NCBI GenBank assembly: GCA_051967755.1
Contig: JBQDYD010000001.1
Location: 310,001-374,000, forward strand
DNA: 64,000 nt
Reading direction: 5' to 3'
Source: UBA1672 sp051967755
Lineage (GTDB): Bacteria > Pseudomonadota > Alphaproteobacteria > Micavibrionales > Micavibrionaceae
Shown here: positions 42,807-51,412 of the stretch, piece after piece
How the letters are laid out: every line of letters starts with the position of its first letter
How positions within the stretch are numbered: position 1 is the stretch's first letter
The notes under the pieces: model-generated
What the model saw: the letters and a program-made list of their open reading frames with translations, nothing else
What the model was told of the DNA's origin: nothing
The model's database searches: none
Program-made: the position numbers and the translations under genes

Positions 42807-43166
42807 TTATGACGGCCTGTATTCCGCGCAAGATTTCGGGGTTTCGCGCACACGTACGGCGGTCACCTCGCTCCATCGCTCTTTGCACCACTCATATAAA
42901 AACTTGGCGATATGCTCCGCGGAGACATCATCACTGCCCAGAGCATCATTTAAATGGCGATGATCCAACGTGGAATCGATATACTGCTTAAGCTCATCAA
43001 GCTCGCGGTAATCACGCACAAACCCATATTGGTCGAGCGTTTCAGATTGCAGCTCAACCTCCACCACGTAATTGTGCCCGTGCATGCGCGCGCACGGATG
43101 ATCGGCAGGCAATTGCGGCAAAATGTGAGAGGCCGAAAAATGATATTCCTTATAGATCGTGTACAT
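42807..43166 (-). CDS. queD: 6-carboxytetrahydropterin synthase
   Basis: QueD converts dihydroneopterin triphosphate to 6-carboxytetrahydropterin. The 119-residue protein has FSASHIL (zinc His), CARMHGHNYVVEV (catalytic Cys and two zinc His), DYRELDELKQYIDSTLDHRHLND, and a Glu in VRVRETP. The start at 43166 is preceded by GGAGCGGCG. It lies four bases after queC, so is coupled to it. Confidence 0.95.
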   Translation of the reverse strand: MYTIYKEYHFSASHILPQLPADHPCARMHGHNYVVEVELQSETLDQYGFVRDYRELDELKQYIDSTLDHRHLNDALGSDDVSAEHIAKFLYEWCKERWSEVTAVRVRETPKSCAEYRPS

Positions 43167-43170
43167 GGTT

Positions 43171-43869
43171 TTACGCCGCTCCTTTTTCAATCGCGCTTTT
43201 CCAAAAATCGGGGTCTTCGTATTTCGTCGGGTCAATCACATCTGCAATGTCAAAAGCCTCAATCCGCTCCACGCATGTGCCGCAGCGCCCGCAATGGATC
43301 TTCCCGCCCTTATAACATGACCATGTATCGGCAAAGGGCACGTTCAGGCGCGCGCCCTCGGCGGCGATATCGGCCTTGGTTTTGTTTAAAAACGGCGTAT
43401 AGAGTTTAATGCTCGATAACCCCTCAAGCGCGTGGTTCTGCATGGTCTCAAAGGATTGAATAAAGTCAGGGCGGCAATCGGGATAGATAAAGTGATCACC
43501 CCCATGTACGGCCGTTGCCACCGCATCTGCGCCGCGTGCACTGGCGATGCCATAGGCGATGGTCAGCATAATCGCATTACGGTTTGGCACGACGGTGGCC
43601 TTCATGGTTTCCTCCGCGTAATGCCCGTCAGGCACATCGACATCATCGGTGAGGGCAGAGCCGCTCAATAATCTGCCGACCTTGGATATGTCCAGAATGT
43701 CATGGGTTGTGTTCAGTGCGTGCGCGGCTTTTTGCGCATACGAAAGCTCGGTGCGGTGGCGCTGTCCGTAATCAAAGGAAATCAGGCCGAGAAGCTCATG
43801 CTCGGCGGCGATTTTATAAGCCAGCGTAACGGAGTCCAATCCGCCGGAGCAAATCACAAGTGTTTTCAT
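43171..43869 (-). CDS. queC: 7-cyano-7-deazaguanine synthase
   Basis: QueC makes preQ0 from 7-carboxy-7-deazaguanine and ammonia, using two ATP. The 232-residue protein has the PP-loop CSGGLDS (about 7-13) and the C-terminal zinc motif GKIHCGRCGTCVERIEAF. Length is normal. It is the first gene of queC-queD-queE-[membrane gene]-queF-[hypothetical]. Its ribosome-binding site AAGGA is part of a preQ1-I riboswitch, so translation is expected to stop when preQ1 is abundant. Confidence 0.96.
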   Translation of the reverse strand: MKTLVICSGGLDSVTLAYKIAAEHELLGLISFDYGQRHRTELSYAQKAAHALNTTHDILDISKVGRLLSGSALTDDVDVPDGHYAEETMKATVVPNRNAIMLTIAYGIASARGADAVATAVHGGDHFIYPDCRPDFIQSFETMQNHALEGLSSIKLYTPFLNKTKADIAAEGARLNVPFADTWSCYKGGKIHCGRCGTCVERIEAFDIADVIDPTKYEDPDFWKSAIEKGAA

Positions 43870-43877
43870 CTCTTTAG

Positions 43878-43916
43878 TCCTTGTTTTCGTTTTACATGGG
43901 GTAGGCTGCGACCCAT
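43878..43916 (-). promoter_or_regulatory. PreQ1 class I riboswitch upstream of queC
   Basis: Read on the minus strand, ATGGG (43916-43912) pairs with CCCAT to make the P1 stem. The loop has TCGCAG and ACC as in known preQ1-I RNAs, and the A-rich tail GTAAAACGAAAACAAGGA can form the pseudoknot. It matches the Thermoanaerobacter tengcongensis riboswitch base for base in GGGTCGCAG, ACCCCA and AAAACAAGG. The AAGGA is the queC ribosome-binding site, eight bases before the ATG, so control is likely at translation. Confidence 0.9.
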
Positions 43917-44031
43917 AGTGCGGGCTTTATAGCAGAAGCGCAGAGAAAAGCAAATATTTGACTTATGTCAGGGTAAATTTGCCGCCTGCCTGATAGAGAT
44001 GAACATATAGTCACATAAAAGGGAGTACAGC

Positions 44032-44277
44032 ATGATATCGGAATCACATGACCTCGCGCAGGAATTTCCTGAGCATAAAGACACAATTCATCAGTTGAAA
44101 ACAGGCGATAATCACTTCGCGCGTTTGTTTGAGGAGTATGACACGCTCAATGATGAAATTCTGCGCAGTGAAAAAGGCGTTGAGCCACTCAGTGATGAAC
44201 ATATGAATGATCTTAAAAAGCAGCGTTTGGTCTTGAAAGATGAACTGGTCGCGATGATTGAAAAGGCGGCGGCTTAG
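44032..44277 (+). CDS. YdcH-family (DUF465) small protein
   Basis: A protein of 81 residues, all helical, with the DUF465 pattern: FARLFEEYDTLNDEILR and then LKKQRLVLKDELVAMIEKA at the C terminus. Members are widespread and their job is unclear. Start at 44032 is preceded by GGGAG. Coiled-coil character. It overlaps the end of the opposite-strand membrane gene by four bases. Confidence 0.85.
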   Translation: MISESHDLAQEFPEHKDTIHQLKTGDNHFARLFEEYDTLNDEILRSEKGVEPLSDEHMNDLKKQRLVLKDELVAMIEKAAA

Positions 44278-44843
44278 TCCTGTTTCCTCAGATAGTAATT
44301 GTTCCAAAGTTTTGGCGTGTAGAGAATGCTGCGTTTTTCGTTTTTTGGGTCGCTGAAGATGGTTATTTTGTCACCGACTTTAAATTGAACCTTGCTAAAG
44401 AAATGTCCAAAATCAATATGCGCCATGTGTATTCTGTGAGTATCAATGTTATTTTCAGGAAGATATTCAATTATATTATCATATTGTCTACTTTTAAAAT
44501 CTACAATTTCGGCTTCTTTTTTTTCTCCAAAATTGAACATTCTCAAGCGTGTCTCTTCTGCGAACGGGATGATGTATAAAAAAGCCGCGCTGAACAGAAT
44601 AAATATAGATCCGAATACGCATAAATCAGGATAGTTGAGATCATTAAATAGGACTGTTCCTGATATAGCGGGGACAATACCAATCAAGGCCGATCTAATA
44701 AAAAGTCTTTTGAGGCGTTTTATGTCTTTTCCTTCATCTAATACGCCTGCATCCCTTAAAATTTTGACGGAAGCGCTTCCTTTGGACACGATATAGGTAG
44801 CGAAGAGAAGTATAATCGTAACAAATATTAAAAATTGCATCAT
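44274..44843 (-). CDS. Membrane protein of the same local paralogue family
   Basis: A protein of 189 residues with an N-terminal hydrophobic helix, a basic stretch, two further helices (about 50-65 and 74-94), then a strand-rich domain containing VQFKVGDKITIFSDP near the C terminus. The last resembles LKVGDAITVYY of the 3705 gene and INDPLTIYTNP of the 47214 gene, so I group the three. Function unknown. It overlaps the upstream secreted-protein gene by four bases (ATGA type), so they are cotranscribed. Confidence 0.65.
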   Translation of the reverse strand: MMQFLIFVTIILLFATYIVSKGSASVKILRDAGVLDEGKDIKRLKRLFIRSALIGIVPAISGTVLFNDLNYPDLCVFGSIFILFSAAFLYIIPFAEETRLRMFNFGEKKEAEIVDFKSRQYDNIIEYLPENNIDTHRIHMAHIDFGHFFSKVQFKVGDKITIFSDPKNEKRSILYTPKLWNNYYLRKQD

Positions 44844-45373
44844 TTTGCTTCTGCGTTGTCGTGCGCAATATACTCCCGTGCGGATTTGACCATTTTTTCC
44901 TGCACATTCATATCTACGATGGAATCGAGCATATAAACATACCCGCCATCAAACCACGTCAGTTGCGCGGGTGCGCAGGTGGCGTTGCATTCACGCGGGC
45001 TGAAATATCCGTTTTGTGTATCTGTGATTTTAACCGTGCCGTGCGCGCTTTTCATTGCGCGTTCCAGGTGGTTTTGGAATACATCATCAACTTTCATAAT
45101 CCCGAATTTTCCCACCATACACGCATTCTGCCCGCGGCAATCCTTGGTCAGGCCAAGCGTGATTTCAATTTTATCGGGCGTACAGGTGGTTTCATCATAG
45201 GTGAGATAGAGCGAGTCCGTCTTTTCCAACACCATTGGAAATTGCGGGATTTTAAATTCATGCCCGCCGCAGGTGATATGATCAACGAAATACGGTGTCG
45301 CGGTAACATCCTGCGCGTATGCAGGTGTGGTGAGCAGAAGGAATAGCGTTAGTAAAAATCTTAATCTCATCAT
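44840..45373 (-). CDS. Hypothetical periplasmic protein with several cysteines
   Basis: A protein of 177 residues with a signal peptide (RLRFLLTLFLLLTTPAYA, cut before QDV). Cys residues are spread in the mature part (ITCGGH, TTCTPD, KDCRGQNAC, RECNATCAP), consistent with disulfides. No named family. It lies between a Sel1-type gene upstream and the membrane gene downstream, with four-base overlaps at both ends, so dnaQ-sel1-this-membrane gene form one transcript. Confidence 0.65.
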   Translation of the reverse strand: MMRLRFLLTLFLLLTTPAYAQDVTATPYFVDHITCGGHEFKIPQFPMVLEKTDSLYLTYDETTCTPDKIEITLGLTKDCRGQNACMVGKFGIMKVDDVFQNHLERAMKSAHGTVKITDTQNGYFSPRECNATCAPAQLTWFDGGYVYMLDSIVDMNVQEKMVKSAREYIAHDNAEAK

Positions 45374-46431
45374 TTTGATCCTGCGCTGTATTTCTCAATA
45401 TATTCTTGTTTCAGGGCGACGGCTTGCGCCTGATCGGCTTCGGGCATTTGCAAGGCAAGCTCACTTTCACGGGCAATTAATTTGCCAATTATAAACGCCT
45501 TAAAGTCTATAACATTCTTGTTCGCAATAATATTTTCCAACGCAACGCTGTGCCAGGCATAGGCCTGTATCAGGCTTTTATCCGTTCCTTTGCCGTTTTC
45601 ATAAAGCTCTGATAGCTTCATTTGAGCCTTCAAATTTCCGCTCTGCGCGGCTTTTTCCAAATGTAAGAACCCGTCTTTTGTGGTTTTTCTTAAATTATAC
45701 CATCCGTTCACAAATGCATAACCAACCGCATAATTTACCGCGCCGTTATCGGAATGAATGGCCAGAAGACACGAATATATATATTTCCGTATATTCCATT
45801 TCTTTTCATATTTTACGCATTCCTGTTCATAGTATGAAAGCGCATTTTGCGCATGCGGATAGCCCTTCTCTGCGGCCATTCCCAGATATTCCCCTGCGAT
45901 CATATAATCGTTTGATGTTATGCCTTCTGTGACTTTGACAGTCGATACCGCATACCAATATTGCGCCATGGTGTGGTCTTTATCGGCGGCAAATTTATAC
46001 CATTTGCGCGCTTCGTTGTAATCTTGCGGAGTGTGTTCACCGATATAATACATATTCGCCAGATTATAGGCGGCGTTCTTATCCCCCTTAATGGCGATTA
46101 TTTCATACCATTCTTTAAGCGCTTCAAACTGCTCTGTTGATTCCAATAAGTTCGAAGTGACTAAAAATGCCTTTACCTCGCCGTTATCATAGGCACGTTT
46201 CAGCCATTTTAACGCTTTGTCATTATTGGCGGGCATATCAACGCCATGCATATAGAACACACCAAGCTCATACATGGCGCGTGCATCGCCGTTATCGGCG
46301 CGGGATTGTAATGTTTGCGCGTAGTTTTCCTGCGGGATGAATTGCGGTTTTGTATCGAAAAGTGCCCAAGCCCCTGCACCGCACGCTGCTGTGATTAGAA
46401 ACAGCAATAGCGCCAATACAGTGTTACGCAC
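45370..46431 (-). CDS. Sel1-like repeat protein
   Basis: A protein of 353 residues with an N-terminal hydrophobic helix (signal anchor or signal peptide) and Sel1/TPR-like repeats: units around ARAMYELGVFYMHGVDMPAN, KNAAYNLANMYYIGEHTPQD, PHAQNALSYYEQE and KAQMKLSELYENGKGTD, each about 36 residues. Sel1 proteins form scaffolds for protein contacts in the envelope; the partner is not known. Overlaps dnaQ by eight bases. Confidence 0.8.
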   Translation of the reverse strand: MRNTVLALLLFLITAACGAGAWALFDTKPQFIPQENYAQTLQSRADNGDARAMYELGVFYMHGVDMPANNDKALKWLKRAYDNGEVKAFLVTSNLLESTEQFEALKEWYEIIAIKGDKNAAYNLANMYYIGEHTPQDYNEARKWYKFAADKDHTMAQYWYAVSTVKVTEGITSNDYMIAGEYLGMAAEKGYPHAQNALSYYEQECVKYEKKWNIRKYIYSCLLAIHSDNGAVNYAVGYAFVNGWYNLRKTTKDGFLHLEKAAQSGNLKAQMKLSELYENGKGTDKSLIQAYAWHSVALENIIANKNVIDFKAFIIGKLIARESELALQMPEADQAQAVALKQEYIEKYSAGSK

Positions 46432-47110
46432 CTTTCAGCTTCTCCCACAGCGGGTCTTTCAGATCGCTCATAAATTCCGTATGGGCGGCGATTTCCTCGG
46501 CGCTGGGCGCGTGGGGGCGGGGTTCGCGGTATTGGCGGCTGGCCTTGATGCGGCCATCCTTACCGCCATTGATATCAGACAGCCCCAGCCCGCGCTGTCG
46601 ACCGCCCAACAATTCCAAATACACTTCGGCCAGAAGTTCGGAGTCGAGCAAAGCGCCGTGAAACGTACGCTCCGTATTATCGATGTTAAAACGACGACAC
46701 AGCGCATCAAGGTTGGCAGGCGATCCGGGGAATTTTTCCCGCGCGATTTTCAAACTATCAACCACCCGTTTGGGCGGAATGGCGGGATGGCCGACTTGCT
46801 CCAGCTCCCAATTCACAAAACGCATATCAAATTCCGCGTTATGCGCGACCAGAACGGAATCCTCACCCACAAAATCCACAAACTCGCTATAGACTTGGGA
46901 AAAGATCGGTTTGTCTTTCAGAAATTCATTGGTAATGCCGTGAACATCGATGGCCTCTTGCGGGACTTCGCGCTCCGGGTTGATATAAAGCTGCAGGGTT
47001 TTGCCGGTGGGCAGGTGGTTATACAGCTCCACCGCGCCGATCTCAACAATGCGGTCGCCGCTGAACGGGTCCATGCCTGTGGTTTCCGTATCGAATACGA
47101 TTTCTCTCAT
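46424..47110 (-). CDS. dnaQ: DNA polymerase III epsilon subunit (3'-5' exonuclease)
   Basis: DnaQ proofreads for DNA polymerase III. The 228-residue protein has Exo I (VFDTETTGMD; Asp, Glu), Exo II (VAHNAEFDMRF; Asp) and Exo III (HGALLDSELLAEVY; His, Asp), plus a C-terminal tail with ...WEKLKG, which in family members binds the polymerase subunit. Length normal. Found near oriC in alphaproteobacteria, usually next to coaE and aroE; here those are 5 kb to the right. It is the first gene of the minus-strand unit that includes the Sel1 gene. Confidence 0.95.
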   Translation of the reverse strand: MREIVFDTETTGMDPFSGDRIVEIGAVELYNHLPTGKTLQLYINPEREVPQEAIDVHGITNEFLKDKPIFSQVYSEFVDFVGEDSVLVAHNAEFDMRFVNWELEQVGHPAIPPKRVVDSLKIAREKFPGSPANLDALCRRFNIDNTERTFHGALLDSELLAEVYLELLGGRQRGLGLSDINGGKDGRIKASRQYREPRPHAPSAEEIAAHTEFMSDLKDPLWEKLKGA

Positions 47111-47213
47111 AATGCGCTCTGTTTTGTCTTTATTCTATTGTAGTTTAGACTATGTGCGCATCCCCTTCAATGCGGGTTTTGGGTGTATTATGGGATAGCT
47201 GGGGAATAAATAC

Positions 47214-47714
47214 GTGATAGAAAAATTGCTTTATCCAAAAGAATTAAAAGACGTCATACGCACATTACGTGATGACGGGCGCCTTAATGAAAATGCCTTA
47301 AAAGTATACAATAGATACGCTTATGGTGCGATTATTTCATGGCCTATAGTGTTATACATTGTAAGTTTTAATCCAGTTATTTTTTATTTTGTTCTAATTT
47401 TGACTCCCCTTCTATTTCGGAAAGCGGCACAGGGAAGCTACCGAATTTATATGGTTCCTTATTTAGACGGAGAAAAGGTTGAGGGCTATGTATCCGATAT
47501 TAAGTATTATCCATACGAATCGATTGAGTATTATGTCCATTCTTATGAACATGACAAAACCTATTGTTTATTTAAAGGTTTGGAATGGAACAGAATACCG
47601 CGCCCGCAAATCAATGATCCCCTGACCATTTACACCAACCCCGTTAAAAATAAATGCGCGATGCCTGATCATGAATATTTTAAAAATAGATATTGTTTAG
47701 ATAAGAATCTGTAA
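47214..47714 (+). CDS. Two-TM membrane protein, paralogue of the 3705 gene
   Basis: A protein of 166 residues starting MIEKLLYPKELKDV, matching the 3705 paralogue in the YP(R/K)ELK stretch. Two hydrophobic segments follow (about 38-52 and 54-70), then a strand-rich C-terminal domain with INDPLTIYTNPVKNKCAMP. The start is a GTG at 47214 with GGGGAA about nine bases upstream. No function known. It is close to another small membrane gene (47747). Confidence 0.65.
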   Translation: MIEKLLYPKELKDVIRTLRDDGRLNENALKVYNRYAYGAIISWPIVLYIVSFNPVIFYFVLILTPLLFRKAAQGSYRIYMVPYLDGEKVEGYVSDIKYYPYESIEYYVHSYEHDKTYCLFKGLEWNRIPRPQINDPLTIYTNPVKNKCAMPDHEYFKNRYCLDKNL

Positions 47715-47746
47715 TCACCTTAGCCATATTACGAAAGGAATTCACA

Positions 47747-48391
47747 ATTAAACCCATCAGCAGATTATTTACCGCCTTATTTGTATTTCTCAAATGGATG
47801 CTTATAGTTTGCATCACGCTTATTTTGGTTTTGTTATTTTTCGCCGGGCTACCAAGGACGGATCAAGAAAATCAGGAGGCGTGGAGACAAGAAGAAATGT
47901 CTATCAGGGATCGCCCTATTCCGGACATCACAATTGCAACGCCATTATATCGCAGTTCCATATATGAGAAGACCAGATTAGAAAACGGGCAAGACTTTAA
48001 CCTCAAAATTGTAAAAGAAGGCGATTTTTATTACTGGAAAAGTTGGAAAAACCAGCCCTTATTTTATAGACGGTTCAAAATAGAAGAGAGGTATTATTCT
48101 CTGTTGGTTAGTCTTCGAGCAGACGGATTTATTTTATTAATCCATGATAAGAATTTTTGGCTGCGTGGGGCATGTCCGCATTTTGGTGTAAAGCTTGAAA
48201 ATTACGGGCAATTTCAAGAATATCGGCTGCAGGGCGATGGTTCCTATATCTGGTATGAGGGGCATATGGGCATGCATTATCCTCCTTTACCTGATAAATG
48301 GTGCAGCCCTGGGCATATAGCGCCTCTAGAATTTGTGCACGGACACCATCCATCCCCTTATCAGAAGCTTAAGGACTGGTTTTCGCAATAA
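47747..48391 (+). CDS. Hypothetical membrane-anchored protein, probable ATT start
   Basis: A protein of about 214 residues. From the first ATG at 47798 it starts inside a hydrophobic helix (MLIVCITLILVLLFFAGLP), and there is no ribosome-binding site. In the same frame an ATT at 47747 has AAAGGAA six bases upstream and adds KPISRLFTALFVFLKW, completing a normal signal anchor, so I list that start. The rest is soluble, aromatic-rich, and periplasmic by topology, with Cys-containing RGACPHFG and WCSPGH. No family recognised. Confidence 0.55.
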   Translation: MKPISRLFTALFVFLKWMLIVCITLILVLLFFAGLPRTDQENQEAWRQEEMSIRDRPIPDITIATPLYRSSIYEKTRLENGQDFNLKIVKEGDFYYWKSWKNQPLFYRRFKIEERYYSLLVSLRADGFILLIHDKNFWLRGACPHFGVKLENYGQFQEYRLQGDGSYIWYEGHMGMHYPPLPDKWCSPGHIAPLEFVHGHHPSPYQKLKDWFSQ

Positions 48392-48399
48392 AATCGCGC

Positions 48400-49329
48400 C
48401 TAAAAAATAATCGTCTTAAGCCACATCATAAAGGGTATGAATGCCAGTGCCAGGAAGGTTGTAATCAAAACCATGCACGATGTCAGGGCGGGGTGCAGGT
48501 TGATTTTTACCGCATAGGCCACGGTATTTGCCGCCAGCGGGCAGGCGGTAATCAAAATCACCAGCGCGTGAATGGTATCGGGCAGAATTTGGAAATAATA
48601 CAAATCCAGCGCCACCCATATTAACCCAAGCACAGGCCAGAGGATATAACGCAGCAGCAGCACCGCGACAAAGAATGAGCGGTCAAAGCGGAAACGATCC
48701 ATCTGCGCAAGGCCGGAGCCGATAATCATCATACCCAGAATAATCATCGTGCCCGTAAAGCGATCCCAATATTCCAGCGCAAGGGGGGAGAGCTCTATCC
48801 CTGCCAGATTAATAACCGCACCCAAAATCGCGCCGTATAAAATCGGCAGCTTTGTCACGCGGATCAGGCTGTCTTTCATAGAGCTTTCGCCGCGCACAGC
48901 AAAGTAATAGCCGAGCGTACAATCAAGCACGAACAGGGAAAACACCATCATCATATAAACGCTGAGCCAGTCCTTCCCCATCAGGGCAAGGGCGATCGGC
49001 ACACCGAAATAAGTGGCGTTGGAACTGACCCCGAGCATGCCGAGCAGATTATGACGCTTATCCGCTTCGCCCCAGACTTTGCGCGAAATCAAATACCCCG
49101 TGGTGGAGGCAATGATAGAGATCGAGGCGATAATGAGCGGCGGAACAAAATATTCAGATGTGAATTCCATCGTTGCCGTCGCGCCAAACATCACCACAGG
49201 CAAAAGCGCATACAGCATTAGCGTGGCGATGGGTTTTACATCCAGATCCGTGGTTTTGCCGATAATAAAGCCCAGCGCAATCAGGCCATAGAGCGGGATA
49301 ACATTGATAAGCAGGATTTCAAATACCAT
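48400..49329 (-). CDS. Auxin efflux carrier (AEC) family transporter
   Basis: A protein of 309 residues with about ten hydrophobic helices and the AEC pattern: INVIPLYGLIALGFIIGK at the start, a central LPILYGAILGAVINLAGI, and LLTACPLAANTVAYAVK-like helix near the C terminus (ITACPLAANTVAYAVKIN). Bacterial members export organic acids or similar; substrate unknown. The start at 49329 is preferred, with AAGG eight bases upstream; longer frames to 49590 have no such support. It is transcribed away from the DEAD-box gene. Confidence 0.85.
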   Translation of the reverse strand: MVFEILLINVIPLYGLIALGFIIGKTTDLDVKPIATLMLYALLPVVMFGATATMEFTSEYFVPPLIIASISIIASTTGYLISRKVWGEADKRHNLLGMLGVSSNATYFGVPIALALMGKDWLSVYMMMVFSLFVLDCTLGYYFAVRGESSMKDSLIRVTKLPILYGAILGAVINLAGIELSPLALEYWDRFTGTMIILGMMIIGSGLAQMDRFRFDRSFFVAVLLLRYILWPVLGLIWVALDLYYFQILPDTIHALVILITACPLAANTVAYAVKINLHPALTSCMVLITTFLALAFIPFMMWLKTIIF

Positions 49330-49515
49330 GGCGGCGGCCTTCATTATAATAAAGGTTTTTCTTATATAATCGGGGGCAATATGACAACCCGCAAAAGGTG
49401 ACGCGGCGCGGCATCGCGTTATTTTCTTGACGTGCGCGGTGAAAGCTGTCATGTTCCGCGCGCAGTTCGGCTTCCCTTGATGGGCACATATAGCCGCAAT
49501 AAACAGAGCTTTTCG

Positions 49516-49574
49516 TATACTAAATCTTTCATGAAAAAAGTTCGGTTTTTCGATTTTCCAAGAGTGAAATCGAA
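49516..49574 (+). promoter_or_regulatory. Candidate promoter and leader hairpin of the DEAD-box gene
   Basis: A perfect -10 TATACT (49516-49521) and, in the leader, a hairpin TTCGATTT/AAATCGAA (49549-49556 with 49567-49574). The region 49330-49596 holds no other feature I can support. Leader hairpins before cold-shock helicase genes are known, but control here is inference. Confidence 0.35.
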
Positions 49575-49644
49575 TGCATGAGGTGAACAAACGCGCATGG
49601 TGCGCACACCCGATAATGATGTCATGGAAGATGAAAGTATTGAT

Positions 49645-51354
49645 ATGAAAAACTTTGATGGCCTCGGCCTACACTCTGTGCTGCAGAAATCCCTAAAGCA
49701 TATGAACTATACAACACCAACGCCAATTCAAGCGCAGGCTATTCCTGTTGCGCTGGAGGGGCGTGATATTCTGGGTTCTGCCCAAACAGGTACGGGTAAA
49801 ACCGCGGCATTCGCCATTCCCCTTGTGCAGGCATTATTAAGCGATGAGCGTAAAACCGCCCTTGTGATGACACCCACGCGTGAGCTGGGTAAGCAGGTGA
49901 TGGACATCATGCAAAAGCTGATTGGGCCTAAATCAAACATTAAGACCGCCTTTTTGATTGGTGGTGACTCGATGGGTAAACAAAACGCGCATTTGAAACG
50001 CCGCCCGCGTCTGATTGTCGGAACGCCCGGCCGTATTAATGACCATCTGGAGCGCGGCAATCTGAACCTTGATCAGGTTGGATTTTTGGTTTTGGATGAA
50101 ACAGACCGCATGCTTGATATGGGTTTCAGTATTCAGATCGATCGCATCGTAAAGCACATGCCTGATGATCGTCAGACATTGTTGTTCTCTGCCACTTTGC
50201 CGAAAAACATCACGGCGATGGCGGATAAATATCAGAAAAACCCTGAACGTATCGCAATCGGATCAACCGTAAATGTTGCGGAAAATATCGATCAGAAAAT
50301 CGTACGCGTTAATCAGGATAAAAAGTTTGATGTCCTGACAGAAGAGCTGGATGTGCGCGGCGGATCAATCATCGTCTTTGTGAAAACAAAACGTAATGCA
50401 GACCGCCTGGCGAAAAAATTGCGTGGCTTGGACTATAAAGCCGATGCCATTCACGGCGATTTGAAACAGAGCAAGCGTTCACGCGTTATTCAATCCTACC
50501 GTAGTAAGAATTTCCGCATTTTGGTGGCAACAGATGTTGTGGCGCGTGGCCTTGATGTGCCGCATGTTGAACATGTGATCAATTATGACATGCCGCAAAT
50601 GCCCGAAGATTACATTCACCGCATTGGCCGCACCGCGCGTGCAGGTGCAAAGGGTGAGGCGCTCTGTTTGGTGTCGCCGCAAGACGGGCGTAAATGGCAC
50701 GCGATTGAACAAATGATGTTCCCTGATAAGCACGGCTCTGCCCCTGCTAATGATGAGCGTCCGCGTAAGAACAACAAAAAACGCAAAAAACCGCATCGTG
50801 GCCAAGGTAACGGCCCACGCCGTGATGAGCGTAAAGGCAACCGAGAGGAACGTTCAGACCGCCCGTATAAGGGTAAGAAGGATTTCCGTGACCGCGACAA
50901 TCGCGATAATAATGAGGGTAAGCCGCATAAGAAAAAGAATTTCAAAAAAGGCAAACCATCAGAAAACAAATCAAATGATCGTGATTTTTCCGAAGGACGT
51001 CAGGACGGCGCAAAAGGCAAGAAGGGTCAATCCTATAAAGCCAAGCGCAGCTTCTCTGAAAATAAGAAGGCTGATGGCAGAAGCTCTAATGAAGGCCGTA
51101 AGTTCTCAAAAGATCGCTCTGATCGTTCAGAGGGCGGCGAAGATAAATTCGTTGGTAAGCAAACCAAGCGCAGCCGTAATTTCAAAGAGGGCGGAAAGCC
51201 GACTGGCGGCCAGAATAAAAATGGCGGCAAGCGTAAATTCGCAGGCAAGCCGGTACGTCAAAATGACGGTGATCAGCCACCACGCGTTAAACGCTCCGGC
51301 GGGAAAAAGACTTTCGCGGGTAAGCCAAAGAATAAAGGCAACCGCGCGGCGTAG
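49645..51354 (+). CDS. DEAD-box RNA helicase (RhlE-like)
   Basis: A protein of about 569 residues. Helicase motifs: Q motif PTPIQAQAIP, motif I AQTGTGKTAAFA, Ia TPTRELGKQV, DEAD-like VLDETDRMLDMGF (Asp-Glu-Thr-Asp, so DETD in place of DEAD), SAT, and VATDVVARGLDVPHV and HRIGRTARAG (VI). The last 190 residues are a long Lys/Arg/Gly/Asn-rich low-complexity tail, likely RNA-binding. The start at 49645 fits the family (MKNFDGLGL); ATGs at 49597 (with GAGGTG) and 49624 are in frame. A strong terminator follows. Confidence 0.9.
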   Translation: MKNFDGLGLHSVLQKSLKHMNYTTPTPIQAQAIPVALEGRDILGSAQTGTGKTAAFAIPLVQALLSDERKTALVMTPTRELGKQVMDIMQKLIGPKSNIKTAFLIGGDSMGKQNAHLKRRPRLIVGTPGRINDHLERGNLNLDQVGFLVLDETDRMLDMGFSIQIDRIVKHMPDDRQTLLFSATLPKNITAMADKYQKNPERIAIGSTVNVAENIDQKIVRVNQDKKFDVLTEELDVRGGSIIVFVKTKRNADRLAKKLRGLDYKADAIHGDLKQSKRSRVIQSYRSKNFRILVATDVVARGLDVPHVEHVINYDMPQMPEDYIHRIGRTARAGAKGEALCLVSPQDGRKWHAIEQMMFPDKHGSAPANDERPRKNNKKRKKPHRGQGNGPRRDERKGNREERSDRPYKGKKDFRDRDNRDNNEGKPHKKKNFKKGKPSENKSNDRDFSEGRQDGAKGKKGQSYKAKRSFSENKKADGRSSNEGRKFSKDRSDRSEGGEDKFVGKQTKRSRNFKEGGKPTGGQNKNGGKRKFAGKPVRQNDGDQPPRVKRSGGKKTFAGKPKNKGNRAA

Positions 51355-51376
51355 AGCTGTTATGCAATAGACATTC

Positions 51377-51412
51377 AAACGGTCGGCGGGTCATCCCTTC
51401 GGCCGTTTTTTT
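51377..51412 (+). terminator. Rho-independent terminator after the DEAD-box gene
   Basis: A nine-base stem AAACGGTCG/CGGCCGTTT (51377-51385 with 51400-51408, one G-T pair), followed by TTTTTTT through 51412. It starts 22 bases after the stop codon. Its T-run reaches the stop of the opposite-strand coaE. Confidence 0.85.

Noticed and set aside
49574..49648. Short upstream ORF overlapping the DEAD-box start
   Set aside because: No ribosome-binding site and no protein-like composition; probably chance ATG codons in the leader.
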